From positions 1 to 64,000 of the forward strand of contig CAYVBJ010000013.1 in assembly GCA_964449075.1 (NCBI GenBank): a stretch of 64,000 nucleotides of DNA, in the 5' to 3' direction. This document shows, in pieces, positions 50,386-59,912 of the stretch. Every line of letters starts with the position of its first letter. Position 1 is the first letter of the stretch. This stretch comes from CAYVBJ01 sp964449075. GTDB lineage: Bacteria; Bacteroidota; Rhodothermia; Balneolales; Balneolaceae. The translations under genes were made by a program, and so were the position numbers. A model generated the notes under the pieces. It was not told the DNA's origin. It searched no databases and saw only the letters and a program-made list of their open reading frames with translations.

Positions 50386-51222
50386 TCAAACATCCTTGTT
50401 TAAGTAAAAGCGTGATGGCAGGTTGATATCAAGTGCACCCAGGCCAAAAAGCCCGTAGTCATATTTGACCGGGTCTTCGGGATCCAGAATTCTGAGTACT
50501 GAGGTCAGTTCAAGTACAGATTGCCAGTCGCTGGCTCTGCGCGTGAGTAGCCCAAGCTGCCGCGACTGACGGGCTACGTGAACATCAAGCGGAATTTTCA
50601 GATCATAAGGATTGATAAAATTCCATATACCAGGGTCAACAGGGCTATCTTTCCTTATACACCATCGAAGATACATATAAAGTCTTTTACAGGAACCGTT
50701 CTTTTCAGGAGTTGAAATGTGCTTGTATGTTCTCTTTTTAAAACGGGGATAATGAGAAAAAAAACGATTGTGAAACACAGTCATAAGTGGGAGGCCTGAT
50801 TTTGATGAAATTTCATCACAGCTTTCCCAGAATTTTTCAAAATCAGTGTAACTCAGATAAATCGCCTGAAGTGCCAGTGTTAACCCGTGTAAATCTACCG
50901 GTTTGAAAGTGCGATGCTTAAAAAAACGGAATAGTGGAAAGTCGGATTCAGTATAACCCGTGATAAATTGAAAAGGCTTGTAATTCATGATTCCGATCAG
51001 CTCTTCAACTTTTCTGCATACAACATCCCGCCGGCCCCACGCCATTAATGCAGCAAAAAAACCGGCAATTTCTCTATCTTTTTTTGAGTCAAAAGCATGC
51101 ATAAACTGTACGGGATCACTATTGATATAGTCTGGCGTTTCCACTCTTTGATTCAGGTCATCCAGGTAAGGTTTCAGCTCAAACAGTAACTTTTTGCTTC
51201 TTTTACGAAGGCGTTTCTTCAT
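50386..51222 (-). CDS. TIGR02757 (DUF2400) family protein
   Basis: This 278-residue protein of the TIGR02757 family common in Bacteroidetes has DPVQFMHAFDSKKDREIAGF near residue 37, AALMAWGRRDVV, FNRFFSHYPRFKKR-type middle segment and IPLDVHVARQSRQLGLL near the C-terminus. The latter resembles the HhH-GPD glycosylase catalytic region (DxHV), so a DNA-glycosylase-like fold is plausible. Next to mutY (55 bp gap, same strand), which supports a DNA-repair link. No activity is established. Confidence 0.82.
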   Translation of the reverse strand: MKKRLRKRSKKLLFELKPYLDDLNQRVETPDYINSDPVQFMHAFDSKKDREIAGFFAALMAWGRRDVVCRKVEELIGIMNYKPFQFITGYTESDFPLFRFFKHRTFKPVDLHGLTLALQAIYLSYTDFEKFWESCDEISSKSGLPLMTVFHNRFFSHYPRFKKRTYKHISTPEKNGSCKRLYMYLRWCIRKDSPVDPGIWNFINPYDLKIPLDVHVARQSRQLGLLTRRASDWQSVLELTSVLRILDPEDPVKYDYGLFGLGALDINLPSRFYLNKDV

Positions 51223-51276
51223 ATTTTTTTATGTAATGAACAGAAAAACAACTTTTGAATCGATAGTTTAAAATAT

Positions 51277-52359
51277 TTATTTATCTGCAGGATAATTCTG
51301 TTTCAATCGCTGAACCAAATCTTTGTTCGCTTTCGGAAAAGGATAGCGGTCAATATCTGTAAGGTCTATCCATTTGATTTCCTGGCTGCTAACGGGTTCA
51401 GGTTTACCCTTCCTGATTTTACAAATATAAGATTTGAGTGTAATTCTGAAGTGGGAGTATGCATGTTTAACGGTCATAAACTCTTCCAGTATTTCTGCTT
51501 CCACTCCCAGCTCTTCTTGCAGCTCCCTGCGTACAGTATCACGAATATCTTCGTCTTTTTTTCGTTTTCCGCCGGGGAATTCCCATAAACCGCCAAGCAT
51601 TACATCTTCAGGTCTCAGTGCGATCAGAACCTGGTTTTTGTTGTTAAACAGAATGCCGACACCAATATCGTAGTGAGGAATTTTTTTAGAAGGTGATTTA
51701 TATGGGATTTTTTCAGTCATAGCTGATTTGAAAGCATTACATGCAGCAGATATCGGACAGGATTCACATAGCGGGTTAGAAGGCAGGCAAATAGTTGCAC
51801 CGAGTTCCATCACTGCCTGGTTGAAATCACCGGGGTTCGAATGTGGAATCACCTCACTGGCAAGCTGCTGAATACCGTTTTTGGTTTGTTGATTTCTGAT
51901 ATCATCGATAATTCCAAAATAACGGCTTAATACACGAAGCACATTCCCATCGACCACAGCATGTGGTTTTTGAAATGCAATGCTGAGTATGGCAGCTGCC
52001 GTATAGGGACCGATTCCTTTGAGGGTTTTTATTTCGGACAGGGTATCCGGCAGATTTCCATCATACTTGTCTATAACCATCCGGGCTGCATCCTGAAGGT
52101 TCCTTGCACGGCTGTAGTAACCAAGGCCTTCCCATAATTTTAAAACACGCTGGCGGTCTGCCAGTGCCAGATCATATACAGTCGGGAACTCGTTTAAAAA
52201 CCTTTGATAGTATGGAATAGCGGTGCTGACCCTGGTTTGCTGGAGCATGATTTCAGACACCCAGATTTTATACGGGTCTGAAGTCTCCCGCCATGGGAGG
52301 TTACGCTTATTCTCAGAGTACCAGTTCAAAATATTCTCAACAGGAAAAAATTGCTGCAC
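51277..52359 (-). CDS. mutY: A/G-specific adenine glycosylase
   Basis: This 360-residue MutY removes adenine mispaired with 8-oxoguanine. It has the HhH-GPD catalytic domain with SEIMLQQTRV (general acid Glu), LKGIGPYTAAAIL and the catalytic Asp in AVVDGNVLRVL. The [4Fe-4S] loop is canonical (CLPSNPLCESCPISAAC). The C-terminal NUDIX-like domain (about 225-355) has FPGGKRKKDEDIRDTVRREL. The start is GTG at 52359, 1 bp after the stop of the upstream propeller/Ig gene, so translation is probably coupled. Confidence 0.94.
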   Translation of the reverse strand: MQQFFPVENILNWYSENKRNLPWRETSDPYKIWVSEIMLQQTRVSTAIPYYQRFLNEFPTVYDLALADRQRVLKLWEGLGYYSRARNLQDAARMVIDKYDGNLPDTLSEIKTLKGIGPYTAAAILSIAFQKPHAVVDGNVLRVLSRYFGIIDDIRNQQTKNGIQQLASEVIPHSNPGDFNQAVMELGATICLPSNPLCESCPISAACNAFKSAMTEKIPYKSPSKKIPHYDIGVGILFNNKNQVLIALRPEDVMLGGLWEFPGGKRKKDEDIRDTVRRELQEELGVEAEILEEFMTVKHAYSHFRITLKSYICKIRKGKPEPVSSQEIKWIDLTDIDRYPFPKANKDLVQRLKQNYPADK

Positions 52360-52360
52360 G

Positions 52361-53914
52361 TTAATTCAAATTTCCGGTTTCGCCTGTTGTCATTTCGATC
52401 ACATTGATTTCAATATTTTGCGAAGAGGCTGCGCCGAACTGATCGGTGGCAATAACCTTGAATTCCCATGTACGTACCTGGCGCAAAGTAGGGGTCCATC
52501 GGAAAAGGCCGGTTTGTTCATCAAGAGAAGCACCATCAGGGAGATCTACACCCAGATATCTGAGAAGGTCAGGATTCACACCGTCTGGGTCAACAGCCTG
52601 AATTTCAAGTTCAAACGGCTCATTAGCAGGAATAGTTATCGGTCTCCGGGGGGTAAATCGAGGCGGAGCGTTGAATGACTTAAGATCAATCCAAAATGAT
52701 GTACTGTCTTTCAGACCTTTTGAAGTTTGGGCAATAATATTTACCATGTGGCGTCCTGTTTGAGTTGCCATCGGCTGCCAGTAGAACGATTGCCCCTTAA
52801 TTTTTGCATTGCTTATGGAAGATTGATAATAAAATTCAACATCGGCTGCATCATAATTTTCTTCTATTTCAAGCGGGATTAACACAGTTTTTGGAAATGG
52901 TATTGTGATATCCGAAACCTCTTTTAGTGTAACGGAGTTTGGCACATCAATGCTTTCTGGCTTCTGGTTCTCTACAGAGACCTGCCTTACAGGAAAAACC
53001 TGGTTGAATTCTGAAATCCAGAGAGATCCGCTTGTTACTGTAAAATAATTTCCGGAGCGCTGATCATCTTTCCAGTTTTCAGTCTCATCTTCATTTCTGA
53101 CAATCCATAATAACCCGTTCTCAGTTCGGATTATGACATTCTCATTCCAGGTATCCAGTTTGGTAACAGAGCTGCTGAGAGTTGCAATCACATTACTTTC
53201 GCCATTCGCCCCAACTTTGAAAACTGTTCCCGCACTGTCAGAAGCATAAATGTTGTCATTAGTAAAAAAGAGTTTTGAAGCTGATCTGTCTATTTGCACG
53301 GATCGCTGATAGGCCGGCGGGGTGGCGCTGCTTTCATGACGAAATAACTCAATAGTATTTTGATCAGTTAAAACATAGAGGTTATTGCTTCGATCAGCAG
53401 TTATATCAATAATATTTTTTCCAGAGAATGCATCAGAAGTTATAACTTCAGCCTCAGTATCCACTGCTTCAGGAGAATCGAGTGCAATTCTGGCCAGTTG
53501 AAGATTATTCAGTACGATATACAAACTGTTGCCTATTCGTTTCACAGTCATAGGTTGTTCAGGTAAAACAGTGGCTGAGTAGACTCCCAGAACTGATGTA
53601 GGTTCAATAACAGTTAATCTGCGGCCATCGCCGTACAGATAGGCGAAACGAGTATCCGCCTGCAATTTATTTCCACGCCGCTGCATTCCTGTTGATGAAT
53701 AGAGCCATTGCAATGAATCGGCATGCGCACGGAATACGATTAATCCTTCAGTGTCAGAAAGAACATAGAGGTGAGTAGCAGAACTTTCAAGTGATTTGAT
53801 TTGAGGTATCTCCATTAACTGAGAATAATCCTGCATCATAACCGGTTGGGCAGAAAGGTCAATTGCACAGTTATATATAGTAAAAAGTAAAAATATTGAT
53901 ATCGCTTGCTTCAT
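52361..53914 (-). CDS. secreted propeller protein with C-terminal Ig-like domain
   Basis: This protein of about 517 residues has a signal peptide (MKQAISIFLLFTIY..., cleavage near DLSAQ). A repeat-rich beta-propeller-like body follows (about 25-320), then Ig-like modules. The last (about 425-517) is a putative cadherin/Ig domain (PPRFTPRRPITIPANEPFEL, DGASLDEQTGLFRWTPT). I chose ATG 53914, 19 bp after the epimerase stop; an in-frame upstream Met at 54124 would overlap the epimerase gene and lacks signal-peptide sense. Extracytoplasmic; function unknown. Confidence 0.78.
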   Translation of the reverse strand: MKQAISIFLLFTIYNCAIDLSAQPVMMQDYSQLMEIPQIKSLESSATHLYVLSDTEGLIVFRAHADSLQWLYSSTGMQRRGNKLQADTRFAYLYGDGRRLTVIEPTSVLGVYSATVLPEQPMTVKRIGNSLYIVLNNLQLARIALDSPEAVDTEAEVITSDAFSGKNIIDITADRSNNLYVLTDQNTIELFRHESSATPPAYQRSVQIDRSASKLFFTNDNIYASDSAGTVFKVGANGESNVIATLSSSVTKLDTWNENVIIRTENGLLWIVRNEDETENWKDDQRSGNYFTVTSGSLWISEFNQVFPVRQVSVENQKPESIDVPNSVTLKEVSDITIPFPKTVLIPLEIEENYDAADVEFYYQSSISNAKIKGQSFYWQPMATQTGRHMVNIIAQTSKGLKDSTSFWIDLKSFNAPPRFTPRRPITIPANEPFELEIQAVDPDGVNPDLLRYLGVDLPDGASLDEQTGLFRWTPTLRQVRTWEFKVIATDQFGAASSQNIEINVIEMTTGETGNLN

Positions 53915-53933
53915 CTTCGCAATCCTGTTTTTT

Positions 53934-54908
53934 TCATAACCAATGATGTTTTTTATACCAGGCAATCGTTTTTTGCAATCCATCTTCAAGTGAATACCCG
54001 GGTTTGTAATCAATTTCCTCAACTGCTTTTTCATTTGAACAAGTCCATTCGTGAACCATCTCATTCGCCTTTTCTTTATTAAATACAGGATACTTACCAA
54101 AAAAAGAAGCCGAAGTTTCAACAACTGAAGATAATTTTTTTACAAGTTTCGGTTTGATTCGAATCGGCAGCGTTTTTTTTCCGAGGGCTTTACCTGCTGC
54201 GCGCCGTATCTGATTCCAGTTATATATTTCAGGACCAGATACAAAATAGGTGTGAACACCCGGATTTTCCAGGGCTGCGGCTTTTGAGATTCCCTGAATT
54301 ACATCATCTACATAAACCATCGAAATCTCTGGCTTTTCACCATCCCCGACAATCGGACAGAGTCCGTAATTCATAATCTTAAAGAAAGAGTAGATCTGAT
54401 CTTCACGTGGCCCGTACACTGCAGGCGGACGCAAAACAGAAACAGTCATGTCGCCCAGCGCAGCCTGGTGAATCATCTCCTCCATCTTCTTTTTAGACTT
54501 GCCGTATCTGCTTACAGGATTCATCGGGTCAGATTCAGTGAGTGGTTTTCCATTAGCAGGTCCGGCTGCCGCAAGCGAAGATAAAATCACCATTTTTTTA
54601 ACACCCGCTTTTTTCGCAACAAGTAACATATTTTCTGTTGCTTCAACATTTGCACGGTCAAACTCTTTTTGTGACTTTGCCATTACAAGTCCGGCAAGAT
54701 GAAAAACAACATCTATATTTTCCATGGCTTTATGAAGCAGGGAGATACTGTACAAATCACCGGAAATTCGTACATAATCTTTTCCCCGGAGCCATTTTTC
54801 CCGGTTTCTGACAAGACATCTTACCTCAGAAATATTTCCGGATTCAAGCAAACAATCAACAAGATGACTTCCGATAAAACCGGTGCCGCCGGTAACAAAA
54901 GTGTTCAT
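53934..54908 (-). CDS. NAD-dependent epimerase/dehydratase (extended SDR), CerR candidate
   Basis: This 324-residue extended SDR has an N-terminal Rossmann motif (FVTGGTGFIGSHL), FHLAGLVMAKSQ, SSLAAAGP and the active-site Tyr/Lys in SRYGKSKKKME. It probably reduces or oxidises a lipid or sugar intermediate. Extended SDRs of this kind (CerR in Caulobacter) reduce the keto group in bacterial ceramide synthesis; the serine palmitoyltransferase and GNAT genes about 1.5 kb away make this reading attractive. A sugar-nucleotide epimerase is the alternative. Divergent from the GT4 gene. Confidence 0.8.
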   Translation of the reverse strand: MNTFVTGGTGFIGSHLVDCLLESGNISEVRCLVRNREKWLRGKDYVRISGDLYSISLLHKAMENIDVVFHLAGLVMAKSQKEFDRANVEATENMLLVAKKAGVKKMVILSSLAAAGPANGKPLTESDPMNPVSRYGKSKKKMEEMIHQAALGDMTVSVLRPPAVYGPREDQIYSFFKIMNYGLCPIVGDGEKPEISMVYVDDVIQGISKAAALENPGVHTYFVSGPEIYNWNQIRRAAGKALGKKTLPIRIKPKLVKKLSSVVETSASFFGKYPVFNKEKANEMVHEWTCSNEKAVEEIDYKPGYSLEDGLQKTIAWYKKHHWL

Positions 54909-54989
54909 ATAATTATTATATTGATAAGCTTATTTAAACAGATACTGCAAAGCAACAAGATACGGGTTTGCAGTCTGCATTAAAAAATT

Positions 54990-56135
54990 ATGAGCAAATT
55001 TCGAGTAGCTATTTTTACGGGCAATTACAATCACATCCGGGACGGTGTTTCGTTGACATTGAATCGTCTCGTCAGTTTTTTAATTCAGAATGATGTTGAG
55101 GTTGTTGTATTTGGTCCTACTACCGAAAATCCTGAGGTAGACCATGTGGGTGAATTTATACCGGTTCCCTCTAAGCCGGCACCGGGCAGACCTGAATACC
55201 GTCTTTCAACAGGCCTGTCGAAAGAGGCTAAAAACCGGCTGGAAGAGTTCGATCCGGATATTATTCACATTGCAACTCCTGATCTGTTGGGATACCGTGC
55301 TTTAAAATGGGCAAAAAAACAGAGAAAAGTGATTGTAGCTTCCTATCATACCCATTTCCCAAGTTATTTGAAATACTATGGATTTCAATGGCTTGAACCG
55401 GCCGGCTGGAAATATCTGCGGTGGTTTTACAGCCACTGTTCTCAGATTTATGTACCAACTCCTTCGATGGCAGCAGAGCTAAAAGAAAATAACATATCAA
55501 ACGGCCTGATTGTCTGGGCGAGAGGAGTAGATACAAATCTGTTTAATCCGGAGAGAAGATCGGAAGAGTGGAGAAGCAAATTGGGTATTTTACCTGGTGA
55601 TATTGTGGTCACGTTTGTTTCAAGGCTTGTTTGGGAGAAGAATTTGAAGATGTATGCAGATGTGCTGCGAACTCTGCAGAAAGATCATGTAAACGTGAAA
55701 GCTGTTGTAGTTGGAAGCGGGCCGGCAGGTGATGAATTTAAATCTTTACTTCCATCTGCAATTATGACCGGGTTTCTTGAGGGCGAAGAATTGGCCAGAT
55801 CGTATGCCAGCAGTGATATATTCTTTTTCCCGTCTGATACAGAAACCTTTGGCAGTGTCACTCTCGAAGCAATGGCAAGCGGATTACCGTGTGTGGTTGC
55901 AGATGCTGCCGGCAGTAAATCATTGGTTGAAAATAGTGTTAATGGCTACAGAGCTGAAGCAGAAGACTTTGGAGCATTTTTAGATGATACAGAGTCTCTG
56001 ATTAAATATCCGGAATTACGTAAAGAGATGGGAACTAATTCTTTGGAAAAGGCTAAAGAGTACAGCTGGGAAAATATCAACAGGAAACTGTTATCCTGTT
56101 ACAGAGAAATGTTGTCAAATAAGCAGGAAGAGTAA
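54990..56135 (+). CDS. GT4 family glycosyltransferase (MgtA/Sqd2-like)
   Basis: This 381-residue GT-B glycosyltransferase of family 4 has acceptor-domain DGVSLTLNRLVSFL near residue 19, YHTHFPSYLKYYG near 122, and the donor domain with FVSRLVWEKNLKM and SDTETFGSVTLEAMASGLP (the EX7E nucleotide-sugar motif). It is similar in outline to GDP-mannose-dependent and sulfoquinovosyl-lipid transferases. It stands between a CerR-like SDR (divergent) and spt, so it may glycosylate a ceramide or other lipid; this is inference. Confidence 0.86.
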   Translation: MSKFRVAIFTGNYNHIRDGVSLTLNRLVSFLIQNDVEVVVFGPTTENPEVDHVGEFIPVPSKPAPGRPEYRLSTGLSKEAKNRLEEFDPDIIHIATPDLLGYRALKWAKKQRKVIVASYHTHFPSYLKYYGFQWLEPAGWKYLRWFYSHCSQIYVPTPSMAAELKENNISNGLIVWARGVDTNLFNPERRSEEWRSKLGILPGDIVVTFVSRLVWEKNLKMYADVLRTLQKDHVNVKAVVVGSGPAGDEFKSLLPSAIMTGFLEGEELARSYASSDIFFFPSDTETFGSVTLEAMASGLPCVVADAAGSKSLVENSVNGYRAEAEDFGAFLDDTESLIKYPELRKEMGTNSLEKAKEYSWENINRKLLSCYREMLSNKQEE

Positions 56136-56389
56136 GACAGTTTAATTACAGGGAGAATATAAAACCGTATATCGGTAATTTTCCTGAAACAAAAGAAAGG
56201 ATTTGTCAGTAGTAATATACCCCTGAAAATTTAAATAATATATCTAAGGGAATGCAGTTTATACCAGCTATGTTACTAAGCTGAATCAGAAAAACGGGAA
56301 ACAAAATAGAATAGCGGCAAATCAATAATTTGATAGAATTTTAATACTGCCTATATTCCAACGATAATGTAAATTATAAGCACCTCGCG

Positions 56390-57631
56390 ATGGGCGAATT
56401 CAGAGCCGAAATTAAACGAGCAGACATTTTTACGAAAGCCTTTGAATTTACAAAGGCAGATGAAATTAAAGAAGCTGGTCTGTACCCTTACTTTAAACCG
56501 CTGCAAGCCACTGATGGAACGACCGTTCAGATTGAAGGTCGTGATGTGATCATGGCAGGTTCAAATAATTATTTGGGTTTGACAAATGATCCCAGAACCA
56601 TGAAAGCAGCTCAGGATGTGATTAAGGTTTATGGAACCGGCTGTACAGGTTCAAGGTATTTAAACGGAACCCTCGATTTGCATCTTGAGCTTGAAGAGAA
56701 ACTTGCTGAATTCATGAATAAGGAGGCCTGTGTTCTGTTTAGCACAGGATATCAGACGAATGAAGGAAGTATACAGACAATTGCAGGCAGAAATGACATA
56801 ATTTTTTCTGATAAGGACAATCATGCCTGTATTGTTGTCGGAACACAGGTATCGAATGCAAAAACTGTGCGCTACAAACACAATGATATTACACATCTCC
56901 GAAGACTTCTGGAGAACGCTGATCCTGAAGCGGGAAAAATTATCATCAGTGATGGTGTCTTTTCAATGTCCGGAACCATTGCCAGGATTCCGGAATTGCT
57001 GGAGCTTGCAAAAGAATACGGCGCACGATTGTATCTCGATGACGCTCATGCTATCGGAGTAATCGGTGATGGCGGCAGGGGCTCTGCCTCTGTATTTGGT
57101 CTGCTTGACCAGGTTGATCTTATCAGCGGAACATTTTCCAAATCTTTCGCGTCACTTGGTGGGTTTATTGTTGGTGAGAGACCTGTTATTGAATATATTC
57201 GTCATAATTCCCCCGCTCACATCTTTAGTGCGAGTATGCCGCCTGCCAATGTCGCCACAGTATTAAAAGCTCTTGAAATACTGCAGGAGGAGCCCTGGAG
57301 ACTCGAAAGGCTGGAAGAAATTTCTAATTATATGCGCACAGAGCTTCGGAAACTTGGCTTTAATGTATGGACAAGCCAAACTCCAATTATTCCTGTGGTA
57401 ATCGGGGGTATGAATGAATGTTTCAGTTTTTGGAAAGATCTCTTTGAGGAAGGGGTTTACGTAAATGCAGTCGTCCCCCCTGGTGTTCCTGCTGGTCAGT
57501 CACTGGTTCGTACAAGCTATATGGCAACTCATACCAATGAACAGCTCGATCGTATTCTAAGTGCATTTCAGATTGTTGGAATAAAACATGGTATCATTGA
57601 TAAGAATGGCCATTCTCTAATTGATATTTAA
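56390..57631 (+). CDS. spt: serine palmitoyltransferase (alpha-oxoamine synthase)
   Basis: This 413-residue PLP enzyme of the alpha-oxoamine synthase family would condense serine with an acyl-CoA or acyl-ACP to 3-ketosphinganine, the first step of sphingolipid synthesis. YLGLTNDPR and GTGCTGSRYLNGT are near the N-terminus. The PLP region has DDAHAIGVIGDGGRG and the Schiff-base lysine in SGTFSKSFASLGGF. The N-terminal extension (FTKAFEFTKADEIKEAGLYP) is that of bacterial Spt rather than BioF/KBL. The next gene begins 4 bp after its stop and is a GNAT-like protein of the ceramide-synthase type. Confidence 0.87.
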   Translation: MGEFRAEIKRADIFTKAFEFTKADEIKEAGLYPYFKPLQATDGTTVQIEGRDVIMAGSNNYLGLTNDPRTMKAAQDVIKVYGTGCTGSRYLNGTLDLHLELEEKLAEFMNKEACVLFSTGYQTNEGSIQTIAGRNDIIFSDKDNHACIVVGTQVSNAKTVRYKHNDITHLRRLLENADPEAGKIIISDGVFSMSGTIARIPELLELAKEYGARLYLDDAHAIGVIGDGGRGSASVFGLLDQVDLISGTFSKSFASLGGFIVGERPVIEYIRHNSPAHIFSASMPPANVATVLKALEILQEEPWRLERLEEISNYMRTELRKLGFNVWTSQTPIIPVVIGGMNECFSFWKDLFEEGVYVNAVVPPGVPAGQSLVRTSYMATHTNEQLDRILSAFQIVGIKHGIIDKNGHSLIDI

Positions 57632-57634
57632 AAA

Positions 57635-58768
57635 ATGCCCGATACTGAAACGAACGGGGTAACATTTGTAACCACCAAAGCGGAGAAAAAAGAGTTTCTC
57701 GAGTTTCCCTACTCGCACTATGCAGATGACAAGTACTGGGTGCCGCCTCTTAAAATTGAGCAAAAAAAGCTTCTCGATACAAAAAAGAATCCTTTCTTTG
57801 AAAACGCTGAGATATCACTTTTTGTAGCATTCCACAATGATAAACCTGCTGGCCGGATAGCTGCGATCATTGATCACAGATACAATGAATTTTATGAAAG
57901 CAAAACCGGTTTTTTTGGCTTTTTTGAGGTAATTGATAATCAAAGCACGGCCGATTTGCTCTTCAGAGTTGCTGAAGACTGGCTGAAAGACAAAGGTATG
58001 GAAAATGTACTGGGGCCGGCAAGTCCCGGAATGATGGATATGATAGGTGTTCTCGTTGAGGGGTTTGATAAATATCCGGCAATTATGATGCCCTACAATA
58101 AGCCTTACTACGATACATTGATAAAAAAATCCGGATATGAAAAGTCTGTGGACCTGTTTACCTATATCGTATCTCAAGAATCTGTTGACAGGGACCGTAT
58201 AAACAGAGCTGAGGCAATCGTTAAAAGACGTCTTCCAAATTTGGAAATCAGACCACTCGATCTGAAAAATCTTGAAAAAGAGGTAGAGATTGTTCGGGGT
58301 ATCTTTAATGAAGCCTGGCAAGATAACTGGGGATTTATTCCCATTAGTGAAGAGGAGTTCAGGCATTTTGCTAATGATCTGAAAATGATCGTGGATACAG
58401 ATTTTGCTCATATTGCTGAAGTGGATGGTGAACCGGTTGCCTTTTCGATTGCACTGCCTGACTATAACCAGGTCTTTAAAGAGATGAATGGCACACTTTT
58501 TCCGGTTGGAATACTAAAACTCTTATGGTATCGCAGAAAAATAGATAAGCTTCGAACCGCACTGATGGGAGTGAAAAAGGAGTACCAGGGAAAAGGAATT
58601 GATGTACTTTTACACAGAGAGACGATTCAAAATGGACTTTACCGGGGCATGAATAGTTCTGAGATAGGATGGATTCTTGAGAATAATGTTAACATGATTC
58701 GTGTTGCCGAAAAAATTGGCGGACACTTTGAAAAGCGTTACCGGATGTATCAAAAAAGATTGATTTGA
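57635..58768 (+). CDS. GNAT-like protein, putative bacterial ceramide synthase
   Basis: This 377-residue protein has a C-terminal acetyltransferase (GNAT) half (GVKKEYQGKGIDVLLHRETI is the acyl-CoA loop region; AEKIGGHFEKRYRMYQK at the end). The N-terminal half has WVPPLKIEQKKLLD and GPASPGMMDMIGVLVEGFD. In Caulobacter the ceramide synthase bCerS that acylates the sphingoid amine is a GNAT-fold protein encoded near spt. Position 4 bp after spt and size fit that role. It remains a prediction; a general N-acyltransferase is the alternative. Confidence 0.75.
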   Translation: MPDTETNGVTFVTTKAEKKEFLEFPYSHYADDKYWVPPLKIEQKKLLDTKKNPFFENAEISLFVAFHNDKPAGRIAAIIDHRYNEFYESKTGFFGFFEVIDNQSTADLLFRVAEDWLKDKGMENVLGPASPGMMDMIGVLVEGFDKYPAIMMPYNKPYYDTLIKKSGYEKSVDLFTYIVSQESVDRDRINRAEAIVKRRLPNLEIRPLDLKNLEKEVEIVRGIFNEAWQDNWGFIPISEEEFRHFANDLKMIVDTDFAHIAEVDGEPVAFSIALPDYNQVFKEMNGTLFPVGILKLLWYRRKIDKLRTALMGVKKEYQGKGIDVLLHRETIQNGLYRGMNSSEIGWILENNVNMIRVAEKIGGHFEKRYRMYQKRLI

Positions 58769-58812
58769 ACGAACAATTTTCTTTTAATCTTTGAAATAAT
58801 CGAAAAAAGGTA

Positions 58813-59799
58813 TCATAATCGGTCAAGATTCCTGAAAATCTCAACTTCATTTTCATCCAGGATATAAACATTGTCAAGCTGCTCAATGTGATAAACTGGT
58901 ATCTCATCCATTTTTATCTTTGATTCGGGATCGACAACCAGGATTCTGTTCAGGTGATACCCCCCGCTTGGTATCACCTTCAGATAACGTTTTCTTGTGG
59001 CAGAGAGGCCAATATAAACCCGATTCTTTTTTAATGAGAAATCCACACCACGACCGAATCCACCATTTTCAATTTCAGTAATGAGCTCCCAGTTACTATT
59101 ATAAATCTTTGTAGAGAAGTCACCACTGTCCTGAATCCAGTAATCTCCATCGATCATTCTCAGTGAATGAGGGCTTTGCAGTTTCAATGGAACCACAGTT
59201 TCTTTATCAAGATTGATCACACCACCATCTCCCTGGTTTTTAACCAGTTTTTCGAGCAGTATCCTGTAATATTGCCATCCGCTGACATGATGAATCAGTA
59301 CGCACAAATTGCCTTCGTAATTCCTGAAAACCTGGTTGCAGTGAAACCGGTCTCTTACCTTTTCTTCGCTTGCCTTTTGAAGCTCCTTTTGAGTTCTGAA
59401 TTTATCAAGGGAAATACGCCTGATGATGTTCTCTTGTTTGGTATTGTACTCAATTACCTCATCGAATTCGGTGTTTGAAATCCAGAGAGAATCTCCTAAG
59501 TAATGGATGTCGTGCAGATCATAAATACGGGGAATATCCAGTTTTGTAAATTTGCCTGTTTTGGTATCGAGTTTTCTCAGCTCATCATTGATGGATACAA
59601 TCAGCTGATTCCTATTATGTTTTTTCCAGGCAATAGAACTGACCCCGACTTTTCCCCAGTTATTAAAAAAATTCACAGGTTCTGAATGTGCGTCCCGGTG
59701 CAGAATCTGAACCGGACGGATCTCATCTCTGTCCAGGTTTTGATCAGCCGGATTGTTGTTCTGCGATCCCAGTATTAAAAGATTATGCTTTAAAGACAT
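58813..59799 (-). CDS. uncharacterised protein with propeller-like repeats
   Basis: This protein of about 329 residues is unrecognised. It shows repeated short strands with YNxNW-type and DLHDIHYLGDSLWISN-like blade signatures (about residue 90), FHCNQVFRNYEGNLCVLIHH near 165 and SPHSLRMIDGDYWIQDSGD near 215. The last suggests a six- or seven-bladed propeller. There is no signal peptide. I chose ATG 59799; an in-frame TTG at 59847 would add 16 residues. It faces the GNAT gene end-to-end and is divergent from the PorZ gene. Confidence 0.65.
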   Translation of the reverse strand: MSLKHNLLILGSQNNNPADQNLDRDEIRPVQILHRDAHSEPVNFFNNWGKVGVSSIAWKKHNRNQLIVSINDELRKLDTKTGKFTKLDIPRIYDLHDIHYLGDSLWISNTEFDEVIEYNTKQENIIRRISLDKFRTQKELQKASEEKVRDRFHCNQVFRNYEGNLCVLIHHVSGWQYYRILLEKLVKNQGDGGVINLDKETVVPLKLQSPHSLRMIDGDYWIQDSGDFSTKIYNSNWELITEIENGGFGRGVDFSLKKNRVYIGLSATRKRYLKVIPSGGYHLNRILVVDPESKIKMDEIPVYHIEQLDNVYILDENEVEIFRNLDRL

Positions 59800-59912
59800 T
59801 TGATCGATAATATTCAAAGTGTCTAATATGCGGCATATTTTGATCAAATTGAATCAAAAGTGGTTTTTTTTATTCAAGCAGGTTATCATTCATCTTCATA
59901 TTATCTTACCCT

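Noticed and set aside
57815..58411. Minus-strand frame of 198 codons inside the GNAT-like gene
   Set aside because: The + strand gene has clear GNAT features and tight spacing after spt; the antisense translation has no domain signature.
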